64,000 bases of DNA, taken from NCBI GenBank assembly GCA_963665185.2, contig CAXXPO010000018.1:186001-250000 (forward strand). Reading direction: 5' to 3'. Under the pieces are notes generated by a model that saw only the letters and a list, made by a program, of their open reading frames with translations, was not told the origin of the DNA and did not search any database. This DNA is from G963665185 sp963665185. GTDB lineage: Bacteria > Desulfobacterota > Desulfovibrionia > Desulfovibrionales > Desulfovibrionaceae. Below are positions 44,925-53,031 of the stretch, one piece after another (within the stretch, counting starts at the first letter, position 1; each line of letters begins with the position of its first letter). The position numbers and the translations under genes were made by a program.

Positions 44925-45908
44925 ATGCATCCTTCCAAGGTGGCAAGTGCTCTTGCCACGCTTATTTCAATACAACAGCCCACGTTCTTGTGGGGCGCCC
45001 CTGGTGTGGGAAAAAGTCAGGTGGTAGCCCAGGTGGCTGCGTCGTTATCCTATGAATTGCGTGATGTTCGCGCGGTATTGTTGGACCCCGTTGATTTGCG
45101 TGGTCTTCCCAAGGTGAATGGAGATGGGCGTGCACACTGGTGCCCTCCTGTTTTTTTGCCGACACAGGGAAAAGGGGTTCTCTTCTTGGACGAACTCAAC
45201 ACCGCACCTCCCTTGGTTCAGGCGGCTTGCTATCAGCTCATCCTGGACAGGCAGCTTGGTGAATACTCCCTGCCGGATGGCTGGTCCGTGGTTGCGGCGG
45301 GAAATCGGGAGCAGGATCGAGCGGTAACCCATCGCATGCCTTCGGCGTTGGCCAACCGGATGGTGCATTTGGACTTTGAGCCTTTTCTCGACGACTGGAT
45401 TGCCTGGGCGCAGTCATTTGGGATTCAGGGGGAGGTTATTTCATTTTTGCGCTTCCGGCCCAAGTTGCTGCATGACTTTGATCCGAAGACTGCGGATAGG
45501 GCCTTCCCGACCCCACGTTCATGGGAGTTCGTTTCGGACATACTACAGGCCAAAGCAGCTCAGGATATTGAGTACGATTTGATTCGAGGAGCTGTGGGCG
45601 AGGGAGCCGCCGCCGAATTTGTCGGATTTTTGAAAATTTGGCGTGAGCTGCCTGAGCCAAGTGCCGTGCTTGCCGCACCCTCTACGGCTCCGGTCCCCGA
45701 AGAGCCTGCCGCCGTGTATGCCATCTGCGAGGCGTTGGCCCGTATGGCCAGACCGGAAAACATGGAAGCCTTGGTTGCTTACGGAAGCCGGTTGCCTATT
45801 GAATTTGGTGTGCTCTTGATGCGTGACTCGGTTCGCCAGGACGTGGAGATAGTGGAAACACCGCCATTTGCCCGATGGGCACAGGCCAATGCGCATGTCT
45901 TGGTGTAG
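44925..45908 (+). CDS. MoxR-family AAA+ ATPase
   Basis: The 327-residue ATPase has Walker A GAPGVGKSQ (about residues 24-31), Walker B GVLFLDELNTAPP and sensor-type VVAAGNREQDRAVTHRMPSALANRMVHLDF. It belongs with MoxR-like chaperone ATPases that work with VWA-domain partners, here the DUF2201 protein encoded 20 bases later. ATG 44925 follows AGGAGA (44915-44920) and a hydrophobic-like upstream extension is not needed. Promoter with a palindrome lies directly upstream. Confidence 0.88.
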   Translation: MHPSKVASALATLISIQQPTFLWGAPGVGKSQVVAQVAASLSYELRDVRAVLLDPVDLRGLPKVNGDGRAHWCPPVFLPTQGKGVLFLDELNTAPPLVQAACYQLILDRQLGEYSLPDGWSVVAAGNREQDRAVTHRMPSALANRMVHLDFEPFLDDWIAWAQSFGIQGEVISFLRFRPKLLHDFDPKTADRAFPTPRSWEFVSDILQAKAAQDIEYDLIRGAVGEGAAAEFVGFLKIWRELPEPSAVLAAPSTAPVPEEPAAVYAICEALARMARPENMEALVAYGSRLPIEFGVLLMRDSVRQDVEIVETPPFARWAQANAHVLV

Positions 45909-45928
45909 CGTGCCTGAGGGAGAAAAGT

Positions 45929-47269
45929 ATGTCGCTGACATCGCATGAGAAAATGACACGCGCTCGAGCCGAACTTGTCATGGGGCATCCTTTTTTTGCG
46001 ACACTGGCATTGAAGCTTCGTCTGAAACATGACGCAACCTGTGCCACGTTGTGGACAGACGGAAAAGAGCTTGGATTCAACCCGGAATATGTACAGCATA
46101 TGTCGCTGGAAAACCTTGTAGGTATGCAGGCGCACGAGGTTATGCATCTGGTGTGTCAGCATCATATCCGGCGTAATGGTCGCGATGCGGGATTGTGGAA
46201 CAAGGCCTGCGATTACGCCATCAATTCCATTTTGCTGCAGGCCGGATTTTCCCTTCCCAAAAGATATTTGGACAACCCGGAATACCGGGACATGAGTGTG
46301 GACGATATCTATGCTGTCTTGTCCCGGTTGCGCGAGGAAGAGAAGGGGAGTGGCATTGGAGACTCCGCACAAGGCGGCATGGAAGAGGCTGACGAAGGAA
46401 ATGGTGGTGCGGCGGACGGCGGTTCACCTTTTGATCATGATACGGACATGGCACATGCGAGTGTCGATAATGAGCCGGAAAATGACGGTGATGAACGTAC
46501 CCGGGCCGCAGTTTTTGATGGTGAAGGCGAAGAAGGACAAGGGGAGGATCAGGATCCCGGCATGTCGGGCGAGGTGCGTGACCACCCCGGTATTCAGGGA
46601 AAAGGGGATCAACAGGCTTTGGAACAGGCGACGCGGGACATGCGTATTGATTTGGCGCAGGCGGTACAGCGGGCCCTGAATATGGGCGATCTCCCACAGG
46701 GGATTGAGCGACTGGTCAATCGGTCGTTGAAGCCGCAATTGGACTGGCAGACCGTGTTGCGTCGTTTTTTGCAATCCAGCACAGCCAACGATTACAGCTG
46801 GACTGTGCCCAATCGGCGTTACGTGTACCTCGACCTCCATCTGCCATCGCTCAAATCGCAGGAGTTGCCGGAAATTGTACTGGCCATTGATACTTCCGGT
46901 TCTGTAGATGACATGATGTTGGACAGGTTCTGCTCCGAGATATCCTCGTTGCTGGAAGTCTTTGACACCCGGCTGACCGTGATCCTGTGCGATGCGGCGA
47001 TTCACAAGGTGGAAACCTACACGCGGTGGGATTTGCCCGTGAATATTTCCCCGCAGGGCGGGGGAGGCACGGACTACAGGCCGGTATTCGAATATCTTGC
47101 TTTGCATGGCGCACAGCCTGCCTGTTGCATTTATATGACCGACTTTGAGTGCAACCGTTTTCCAGAAGCACCACCGTATCCTGTGCTTTGGGTCAACAGC
47201 GGGAATGCAAAAGCATTGCCGCCTTTTGGTGAAGTGTTGTGCATGCAGGGAGATCGCGTATGCGCATAA
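45929..47269 (+). CDS. DUF2201 protein: metallopeptidase-like and VWA-like domains
   Basis: The 446-residue protein has an N-terminal zinc-peptidase-like motif HEVMHLVCQHH (about residues 69-79). A long acidic, Gly-rich linker (about residues 165-255) follows, and then a VWA-like domain with MIDAS motif LAIDTSGSVDDMM and MTDFECNRFP. It pairs with the MoxR ATPase, as in RavA-ViaA-like chaperone systems. Whether the HExxH is catalytic is unknown. The ATG at 45929 starts after GAGGGAG. Confidence 0.85.
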   Translation: MSLTSHEKMTRARAELVMGHPFFATLALKLRLKHDATCATLWTDGKELGFNPEYVQHMSLENLVGMQAHEVMHLVCQHHIRRNGRDAGLWNKACDYAINSILLQAGFSLPKRYLDNPEYRDMSVDDIYAVLSRLREEEKGSGIGDSAQGGMEEADEGNGGAADGGSPFDHDTDMAHASVDNEPENDGDERTRAAVFDGEGEEGQGEDQDPGMSGEVRDHPGIQGKGDQQALEQATRDMRIDLAQAVQRALNMGDLPQGIERLVNRSLKPQLDWQTVLRRFLQSSTANDYSWTVPNRRYVYLDLHLPSLKSQELPEIVLAIDTSGSVDDMMLDRFCSEISSLLEVFDTRLTVILCDAAIHKVETYTRWDLPVNISPQGGGGTDYRPVFEYLALHGAQPACCIYMTDFECNRFPEAPPYPVLWVNSGNAKALPPFGEVLCMQGDRVCA

Positions 47270-47718
47270 TCTGGAATATTGAAAAGAAGCGGGGCAATAT
47301 GCGGCCCGTGCTGCGTTATTGTGTGAAATTGGAAGCACACGAGAAGGATTTGGCATTGCCTCCCGTGCGAGTTCGTTCTTTGATTTGTGAACCACCGAAT
47401 TCGTGGCAAGCATATTGTTATCCGGGGAACGACGAGCGTGCGGGAAAGACAGGGCATGGGGAATATTTTTTGGAATCTCCTGGCCATAAAGGCCGGGAAA
47501 AGGAGCATACCCTTCGTCTGCCATGGCGGGAGGACAACCACTACCCGGAAGTAGAGAAGTCGTTTGCCATTCTTCGTACCGTTCTGGAAGAACAGCTTGC
47601 CTCGGCCTATGCCAGTGGACCGATTGATGTGGCGGGGGAAATGAACACATCACGCGAGATGAAAACACAGATAGCCCCTGATGTTTTGGCCAAACGTCTG
47701 TTGCAATTGGCCGGCTAA
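47260..47718 (+). CDS. Unrecognised third gene of the moxR operon
   Basis: The 152-residue protein overlaps the DUF2201 gene by ten bases and has AGGGAGA (47247-47253) before its ATG, so it is translationally coupled. No hydrophobic segment, signal peptide or known motif is seen. The sequence is rich in charged residues (WNIEKKRGNMRPVLRY, HKGREKEHTLRLPWRED). I do not recognise the family. Its coupling suggests it is an adaptor or substrate of the MoxR-VWA complex, which is inference. Confidence 0.75.
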   Translation: MRIIWNIEKKRGNMRPVLRYCVKLEAHEKDLALPPVRVRSLICEPPNSWQAYCYPGNDERAGKTGHGEYFLESPGHKGREKEHTLRLPWREDNHYPEVEKSFAILRTVLEEQLASAYASGPIDVAGEMNTSREMKTQIAPDVLAKRLLQLAG

Positions 47719-47728
47719 TTCACATATT

Positions 47729-47760
47729 GCTCGAAAGAATGGCGAGCGGCTCTGTTTTTT
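47729..47760 (+). terminator. Possible terminator after the moxR operon
   Basis: A weak five-base hairpin GCTCG/CGAGC is followed eight bases later by six T. It is a candidate only. Confidence 0.3.
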
Positions 47761-47799
47761 GAAAGATTTCCAGCTGACTACTCCAAAAAATCCACAGAC

Positions 47800-47996
47800 C
47801 ATGCATCATGGCGCAACCTACTAAGCCATGATCCTATCGGTTTTTCAAAGGACAAAAGCGCAAATCCAACGAGATGGCCGGACCGTTGCGGGATGAGGCT
47901 CGGTTTGGAGGATGCCGGCAAAAAACAGAAATTGTTCGGCAAGGTGCTCCACGCAGCAGGAACCCGGGTCCCTCCCTGCCTGGTGATCGTCAAGGC
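47800..47996 (+). mobile_element. Left part of a decayed IS1380-like transposase (middle segment)
   Basis: Plus-strand translation in more than one frame gives KRKSNEMAGPLRDEAR and LFGKVLHAAGTRVPPCLVIVKA. The second resembles the segment of IS1380-family transposases just before the RFVVTSL-like motif. The next part is found on the other side of the inserted IS1182-like element. Frames do not join, so it is inactive. Confidence 0.5.
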
Positions 47997-48000
47997 TTAA
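47997..48000. repeat. Left target-site duplication TTAA
   Basis: TTAA directly adjoins the left end of the IS. The same TTAA adjoins the right end at 49439-49442. A four-base palindromic duplication fits IS1182-type insertion. Confidence 0.75.
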
Positions 48001-48015
48001 CAGGCCGTTGAAAAA
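48001..48015. repeat. IS left terminal inverted repeat
   Basis: CAGGCCGTTGAAAAA matches the inverted sequence at 49424-49438 without mismatch. Confidence 0.85.
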
Positions 48016-48020
48016 TACCG

Positions 48021-49379
48021 CTACCAGCCAGCCCTCAAAGTGACTACGGCAAATGGTAGCCATTCATCTGCCAGGTCTTCATGGGCGGCGAAGGCCAGCC
48101 ATATCCAGCAACTTCCCATTCCAAATCCGACAAACTCAAGGTGCCAGGCGTCGGCAGCCCCCTTCGGGGTGCCGTAGCCGGTAAGTTTACGCATTAGCAG
48201 GCCGAGATTGAAGCCCGCGATGTGCATCAGGTAGCGCTTTTGGACATTATCTTGCCCGCGCAGCCAAATCTTGCGCATCCCGCCCCTGTTCAGGGCGTGC
48301 TGGAAACTTCGCTCGACGATTTCCGTCCGGAGTCTTGCCGCCTCCAAGCCTTTGCCGGAGCCCAACCGTATCCGGTTGTTGTAAACCGCCCGTCTGGCCT
48401 CGTGGTCCCCGTGCCACCAGTTCAGCCCTTTGCGTTTCGGCTCGGCGATTCGTGACTTCCACGGGCTGTCGTCCAACTCCTTGAGCACAGCGCGGGAATG
48501 ATATCCCTTGTCCGCGACAAGTTCGGTCGGATCATCCGGGCATGGTTCCATACCGATTCGTGAGAGGTTCGCTCCAGCCGCCTTCAGCGTTTTGCTCAAG
48601 GTCTTTGTATCGCCCTCATCGGCGGGATGTATCTCCGCAGCCACGACAGCGCCGGAGTCAAGATCCACAGCGTGTTCCGGCTTGTACGCCAGACGGGTGC
48701 GACCGTCCTTCATACGAGCTATTCTTGCGTCGGGGTCGGAGGATGATTCCCAGTCCTTGTTAGAGAGTTTCTTCCCCTGGCGCTTGCGATCCATGCGCGA
48801 CAAGTCTTCGTTCGTGGGCGTCTTCATACCGCTGTCTTGGGCCAAGCCGTGAAGCATCTGACGGTATCCCTCACCCGTGTCCTTGCGCATGATGGTTTTC
48901 ATCGCGGCGTTCGCCTCCATGGTCGAGGCGTCCACGCCGATCCGGTCGCCCTGTATGAGTCCGGACTCGGCAAGGACGCCCAGCACCCAGGCGAAAACAT
49001 CCTGGTGCAGCTCAAGAGAGAGTCGGGAACGGATGCGGCTCAAACTGGAATGGTCGGGAACGGATTCTTCGGTATCCAACTGCAAAAACTCGCGCAGTGA
49101 AAGCGAATCGGAGCACCGCCATTCAATACCGCGCTCGGAGTCGATGCCCTCAAAATAACCAACCATGTGCATCCTGAAATACCGGCCCGGAGGAATTGAC
49201 GGACGTCCCTTGCGAGATGCGTAGAAGGGAGCGCACAGTTCTTCGACGTACCGGTCGAAACCAGCATTGGCCAACACGGACCGGAGCCGGTCGTAAAACG
49301 CATGGCCCGGCGACCTGGGAACCTTGTCCCACGAAACAAACATTTTCCCCTGCCGGTTTCCCTGTTTGCCAAGTGCCAT
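48021..49379 (-). CDS. IS1182-family transposase
   Basis: The 452-residue protein has an N-terminal DUF772 domain (SIPPGRYFRMHMVGYFEGIDSERGIEWRC, LDTEESVPDHSSLSRIRSRL). The DDE catalytic core has Asp150 (IGVDASTMEANAAM), Asp290 (ELVADKGYHSRAVL) and Glu356 (RTEIVERSFQHAL). All three acidic residues are present, so it should be active. Length agrees with the family. The end extends after the last family motif with a Trp-rich tail that runs into the inverted repeat. Confidence 0.92.
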   Translation of the reverse strand: MALGKQGNRQGKMFVSWDKVPRSPGHAFYDRLRSVLANAGFDRYVEELCAPFYASRKGRPSIPPGRYFRMHMVGYFEGIDSERGIEWRCSDSLSLREFLQLDTEESVPDHSSLSRIRSRLSLELHQDVFAWVLGVLAESGLIQGDRIGVDASTMEANAAMKTIMRKDTGEGYRQMLHGLAQDSGMKTPTNEDLSRMDRKRQGKKLSNKDWESSSDPDARIARMKDGRTRLAYKPEHAVDLDSGAVVAAEIHPADEGDTKTLSKTLKAAGANLSRIGMEPCPDDPTELVADKGYHSRAVLKELDDSPWKSRIAEPKRKGLNWWHGDHEARRAVYNNRIRLGSGKGLEAARLRTEIVERSFQHALNRGGMRKIWLRGQDNVQKRYLMHIAGFNLGLLMRKLTGYGTPKGAADAWHLEFVGFGMGSCWIWLAFAAHEDLADEWLPFAVVTLRAGW

Positions 49380-49423
49380 CCAGTCCTCCTGTGCTTCAGA
49401 GGATTATCTGGAATTTACGAGAG

Positions 49424-49438
49424 TTTTTCAACGGCCTG
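49424..49438. repeat. IS right terminal inverted repeat
   Basis: TTTTTCAACGGCCTG is the exact reverse complement of the left end; TTAA follows at 49439-49442. Confidence 0.85.
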
Positions 49439-49442
49439 TTAA

Positions 49443-49560
49443 CACCTGAAAAAGGAAGCGAATTCCGCTACGTGGCGACAAGCCAGAAGGGAGCCTCTGG
49501 GGGAGTCTATGAAAAATATTATACCGGGGGGAAGCCGGAGAGTCGCGTCAAGAAACAACA
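49443..49560 (+). mobile_element. Right part of the decayed IS1380-like transposase
   Basis: The plus-strand frame gives EFRYVATSQKGASGGVYEKYY followed by TGGKPESRVKK. This is the IS1380 pattern RFVVTSL...YE.YC.RG..EN.IK, with several changed residues. The frame then drifts into unrelated sequence, so the C-terminus is lost. The stretch from 49561 to 49709 shows no gene. Confidence 0.6.
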
Positions 49561-49709
49561 TGACCAGAGTCCATTCCGGAACAAGGGATGTCCAAGGGAA
49601 ATGCACCCGGAATCCGGAAAAACAGAAAAAATACTCCCGATAAAGATGGAGGCGTCCGCGGTGAACCATCAGTCCGCCGCGAATCCGGCGCGCCTGCCTT
49701 CCAATACGT

Positions 49710-49744
49710 AAAAACGCCCTCGAAACAACAGATTCAGGGGCGTT
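49710..49744 (-). terminator. Minus-strand hairpin with T run
   Basis: On the minus strand AACGCCC pairs with GGGCGTT and is followed by T residues. It may be a back-up terminator for the tRNA-Leu transcript or a leftover of a lost gene. Confidence 0.4.
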
Positions 49745-49864
49745 CGTGCAATATGCGGGCAAGTTCGGGGGAAGGCTGGAATGCCAAATACCATATTGGG
49801 GCATCAAAAGGATTGTCTTCATGAAAAGACAAGGGAAGAAGGAAGAATGCGTCGCCAAAGAGAA

Positions 49865-49894
49865 ACGGGCCAGAAGCATAAGCTCCTGACCCGT
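49865..49894 (-). terminator. Terminator after tRNA-Leu
   Basis: A 13-bp stem (ACGGGTCAGGAGC with GCTTCTGGCCCGT, two G-U pairs) with a four-base loop lies nine bases past the tRNA. TTTCTCTTT follows on the minus strand. Confidence 0.75.
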
Positions 49895-49902
49895 ATATTC
49901 TC

Positions 49903-49989
49903 TGGTGCCGAAGGGGAGAGTCGAACTCCCACGAGGTTGCCCTCACTAGACCCTGAACCTAGCGTGTCTACCAATTCCACCACTTCGGC
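49903..49989 (-). tRNA. tRNA-Leu (anticodon CAG)
   Basis: It is an 87-base class II tRNA with a long variable arm. The acceptor GCCGAAG pairs with CTTCGGC. The anticodon loop TTCAGGG gives CAG, closed by CTAGG/TCTAG. The T loop is TTCGACT. CCA is encoded (TGG at 49903-49905 on the plus strand). Confidence 0.93.
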
Positions 49990-50005
49990 GCGGTGTGGAG
50001 ATGCT

Positions 50006-50034
50006 GATTTAGAGAAAACCGAGAGCTTTGACAA
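50006..50034 (-). promoter_or_regulatory. Candidate promoter of tRNA-Leu
   Basis: On the minus strand TTGTCA (50034-50029) and TAAATC (50011-50006) are separated by 17 bases, and the tRNA starts about 17 bases later. The match to consensus is moderate. Confidence 0.4.
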
Positions 50035-50179
50035 GAACTTTTTTCATTTTTTTTCATTTTTTTTTGAGTCGTTCTCAGAAATCACTTGTTGCCTTGCACC
50101 TGAGGGCTTTTTATTATAGCCAGGGACCGGGCGCGATAGAGCGCCCGCTATTGTTTTTGCCACACAAGGAACCTGCGCC

Positions 50180-51130
50180 ATGATTGTTGTCAACGACCCC
50201 AAAGAACTGCAAGGCTCTCTCTGCGCCTCGTGTGTAACCATCGGCAACTTCGACGGCGTACACAAAGGCCATCAAAAACTTATTTCCCGCGTTATCCAGC
50301 GTGGTGCCAAGCTCTCCATGCTCAGCGTGGTGGTTACTTTCGAGCCGCACCCCCTGCGGATCATAACCGGCAGGAAAGCACCACCATTCATCACCTTGAT
50401 CGAGCAGAAGTTGGAACTCATTTCTGCGATGGGCGTGGAAACCTGCCTTGTTTTGCCTTTTGACAAACCCATGGCGACCATGCCTCCGGAAGATTTTGTA
50501 AAAAAATATCTTGTGAACGGCCTGTTTATGAAAGATCTGGTCATCGGCTATGATTATGCCTTTGGCAAAGGGCGCAAGGGAGACCACAACCTGTTGCGCA
50601 CCCTGGGGGAAAAGTACGGTTATACTTTGGAACGGTTGGACCCGGTCATCATCGACGGGGCCATTGTCAGTTCCACGCGCATTCGGGATATGGTCCAGGC
50701 TGGCAATGTCTGGGATGTACCGAATCTCCTGGGGCGTTTTTATCAGATTCGTGGAAAGGTCATCAAAGGTTTTGGAAGGGGAGCCAGCCTGCTGGGGTTT
50801 CCCACGGCCAACCTTGAGCTTGAGGATGAGCTTTTTCCAAAACCGGGTGTTTATGCGGTATGGGTGCAGTGTGCCGACATTTCGGAACGGCCGCTCATGG
50901 CGGTTGCCAATATCGGTTACAACCCCACATTCGGAAATGCGCGTCTTTCCATTGAAGCCCATATTCTCGATTTTAAAAAGGATATATACGGACGTGACCT
51001 CAAGATTCACTTTGTGCAACGCATCCGTGACGAGAAAAAATTTTCCGGGCCGCAGGAGCTTGTGGCCCGCATCCGCGAAGACGTTTCCCTGGGCAGGGAA
51101 ATTCTCAGCGCATCGGAGGCCCTGATCTAA
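50180..51130 (+). CDS. ribF: Bifunctional riboflavin kinase/FAD synthetase
   Basis: The 316-residue enzyme has an N-terminal adenylyltransferase domain (VTIGNFDGVHKGHQKLISRV, FVKKYLVNGLFMKDLVIGYDYAFGKGRKGD, VSSTRIRDMVQAGNV). The C-terminal riboflavin kinase domain has GKVIKGFGRGASLLGFPTANLEL and NIGYNPTFGNARLSIEAHILDF. It makes FMN and FAD from riboflavin. A hairpin CGGGCGC/GCGCCCG (50128-50147) lies in its leader. It abuts the ClC gene. Confidence 0.95.
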   Translation: MIVVNDPKELQGSLCASCVTIGNFDGVHKGHQKLISRVIQRGAKLSMLSVVVTFEPHPLRIITGRKAPPFITLIEQKLELISAMGVETCLVLPFDKPMATMPPEDFVKKYLVNGLFMKDLVIGYDYAFGKGRKGDHNLLRTLGEKYGYTLERLDPVIIDGAIVSSTRIRDMVQAGNVWDVPNLLGRFYQIRGKVIKGFGRGASLLGFPTANLELEDELFPKPGVYAVWVQCADISERPLMAVANIGYNPTFGNARLSIEAHILDFKKDIYGRDLKIHFVQRIRDEKKFSGPQELVARIREDVSLGREILSASEALI

Positions 51131-52948
51131 ATGCAAATGATCCGACGCTATGTACGTCTTTGGAAAGATATCGTCCGTTCCTACCGCAAGCTGAGTTCGT
51201 TTCGTTGGCTGATTTTGGGTGTGGGAGTAGGTGTCCTGTCCGGCTTGGCTGCGGTTCTTTTTTTTCTGGGAGTCGAAGCGGGCAAACATCTTTTTTTGAA
51301 TATGCTGGCCGGGCTCAGTCTTCCAGCCCCGGCAGGGGAGGAAATTTTTCATTCCACGCCCGGCGAGTTCCGCCCCTGGATCATTCCCATCGGTCTGACA
51401 GCCGTGGGATTGTTTACCGGGCTCATGGTAAAACACTTCTTTCCTGAAACCCTTCTTAGCGGTACGGATGGTACGGATGCCACCATCAAGGCGTTTCATC
51501 ATCAACACGGGCGTATCAAGCCCAGAATATGGATTGCACGCACTTGTCTGGCTATTTTGACCATCTCCACTGGCGGCAGTGCAGGGCGTGAAGGCCCTAT
51601 CACCCAGGCTGGAGCGGGCCTAGGCTCATGGTTGGCAGACAAACTGGGACTTTCCACCCGCGAGCGGCGTATTCTTTTGTTGGCCGGCGCGGCTGGAGGC
51701 TTGGGGGCTATCTTTCGGGCGCCGCTCGGTGGGGCACTTACTGCCATTGAAGTCATTTATCACGAAGATTTCGAGGCTGAGGCGGTGCTGCCCTCAGTTC
51801 TTTCTTCTGTTGTTTCCTATACGATTTTCACCATTTTTTTTGGGACAGCCCCTATTTTGTCCATCCCGTCATTTCACTTTACAAACCCATTGGAAATCGT
51901 GTTTTACGTGGTCCTGGCCATTGTCTGTTCCATGAGTGGCTGGCTGTACGTACAGTCGTTTCGGTGGGTTAAATACAGCGTTTTTTTCCGGTTGCGCGAG
52001 CGGGTGGGAATTGTTTGGGGGATCGGCATTGGCGGCTTATGCATGGGGTTGATCGGAATGGCGTTTCCGCAAGTGCTCACGGGCGGGTATGGCTGGCTTG
52101 AAATGGCTGTTTTGGGGCAGCTTCCGATTTTGATGATGCTGGCCATCTTTTTGGGCAAGATTGTGGCCACGTCCGTCACCCTTGGGTCAGGTCTTTCCGG
52201 CGGCATGTTTGCGCCAGCGCTTTTTGTGGGAGGCTTGTCCGGCGGTATGGTGGGAAAGATTTCCGCCATGTTTTTCCCCGATGTGGTCACCCAGCCCGGA
52301 GGGTATGTGCTGGTCGGTATGGCTGCTTTTTTTGCCGGCGTTGCCAAGGCACCCATCGGCCCGCTGATCATGGTCTGCGAATTGACTCAGGGGTATGGTC
52401 TCCTGGCTCCCCTGATGCTTTCCTCGGCGCTGTGCATCATTCTGACGCGCAAATCCAAATTGTATGAAAATCAGGTCGGAAACAAATTTGAATCCCCTGC
52501 GCATATTGAGGATGCTACCACCAACATCCTTGAGGAAATGCATGTGGCGGATCACTATAAGGTAGGGCAAGCCACTGTCCTGGAAGAAAGCATGACCCTT
52601 AAGGCACTTTTGGATATCGTGGCCAATACAAATACCATGTATTTTCCCGTGCGGGGGGCCGGGGATTTGATCACCGGAATTCTGCCCCTGCAGGATGTTC
52701 GAAAGGTGCTCTTTGAAGACTGCCTCATGGACCTTATCGTAGTGCGCGACCTTATGCGCAAGCCAGCCAGCCTGGGTCCACAGGACAACCTTTACAAGGC
52801 TTTGCTGGTTTTTGTGGATACGAACTACGGGGAGATTCCTGTCATTGATCCGGACGATGCAACATCTGTTCTTGGCGTTCTTAAAAGAGAAGACGTCTTC
52901 AAGGCGTACTCCAAGGCCATCAGAGAAATCCGTCAGGGGATTGATTGA
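51131..52948 (+). CDS. ClC-family chloride channel/antiporter with C-terminal CBS domains
   Basis: The 605-residue protein has the ClC selectivity motifs: GTDGTDATI (variant of GSGIP), STGGSAGREGPITQAGAGLGS and LSGGMFAPALFVGG. About 11 membrane helices are followed by two CBS domains (MTLKALLDIVANTNTMYFPVRGAGDLITGIL, LMRKPASLGPQDNLYKALLVFVDTNYGEIPVIDP). The gating Glu of GREGP is kept, so proton-coupled exchange is possible. It starts one base after ribF. A terminator follows. Confidence 0.9.
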   Translation: MQMIRRYVRLWKDIVRSYRKLSSFRWLILGVGVGVLSGLAAVLFFLGVEAGKHLFLNMLAGLSLPAPAGEEIFHSTPGEFRPWIIPIGLTAVGLFTGLMVKHFFPETLLSGTDGTDATIKAFHHQHGRIKPRIWIARTCLAILTISTGGSAGREGPITQAGAGLGSWLADKLGLSTRERRILLLAGAAGGLGAIFRAPLGGALTAIEVIYHEDFEAEAVLPSVLSSVVSYTIFTIFFGTAPILSIPSFHFTNPLEIVFYVVLAIVCSMSGWLYVQSFRWVKYSVFFRLRERVGIVWGIGIGGLCMGLIGMAFPQVLTGGYGWLEMAVLGQLPILMMLAIFLGKIVATSVTLGSGLSGGMFAPALFVGGLSGGMVGKISAMFFPDVVTQPGGYVLVGMAAFFAGVAKAPIGPLIMVCELTQGYGLLAPLMLSSALCIILTRKSKLYENQVGNKFESPAHIEDATTNILEEMHVADHYKVGQATVLEESMTLKALLDIVANTNTMYFPVRGAGDLITGILPLQDVRKVLFEDCLMDLIVVRDLMRKPASLGPQDNLYKALLVFVDTNYGEIPVIDPDDATSVLGVLKREDVFKAYSKAIREIRQGID

Positions 52949-52970
52949 TTTTTTGCGCCATTGCTCCGAT

Positions 52971-53011
52971 TACGAAAGGCCGCTTCCCCTGTCAGGGAGC
53001 GGCCTTTCGTA
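52971..53011. terminator. Bidirectional hairpin between the ClC gene and the chemoreceptor
   Basis: TACGAAAGGCCGCT (52971-52984) pairs perfectly with AGCGGCCTTTCGTA (52998-53011), with three more inner pairs. It separates two convergent genes. T runs are short, so strength is uncertain. Confidence 0.75.
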
Positions 53012-53031
53012 TGTGAATGGATCTTTTGAAT

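Larger units (their letters stand above)
48001..49438 (-). mobile_element. IS1182-family insertion sequence, complete
   Basis: The element is 1438 bases with one transposase gene on the minus strand. The ends are inverted repeats CAGGCCGTTGAAAAA (48001-48015 and, inverted, 49424-49438). It is flanked by TTAA on both sides. It has inserted into an older IS1380-like remnant. The transposase is intact, so insertion is probably recent. Confidence 0.88.

Noticed and set aside
44855..47718. Possible antiviral defence role for the MoxR-DUF2201 operon
   Set aside because: MoxR-VWA pairs do occur near defence genes, but there is no nuclease, reverse transcriptase, kinase or other defence effector here, and the promoter suggests metal control.
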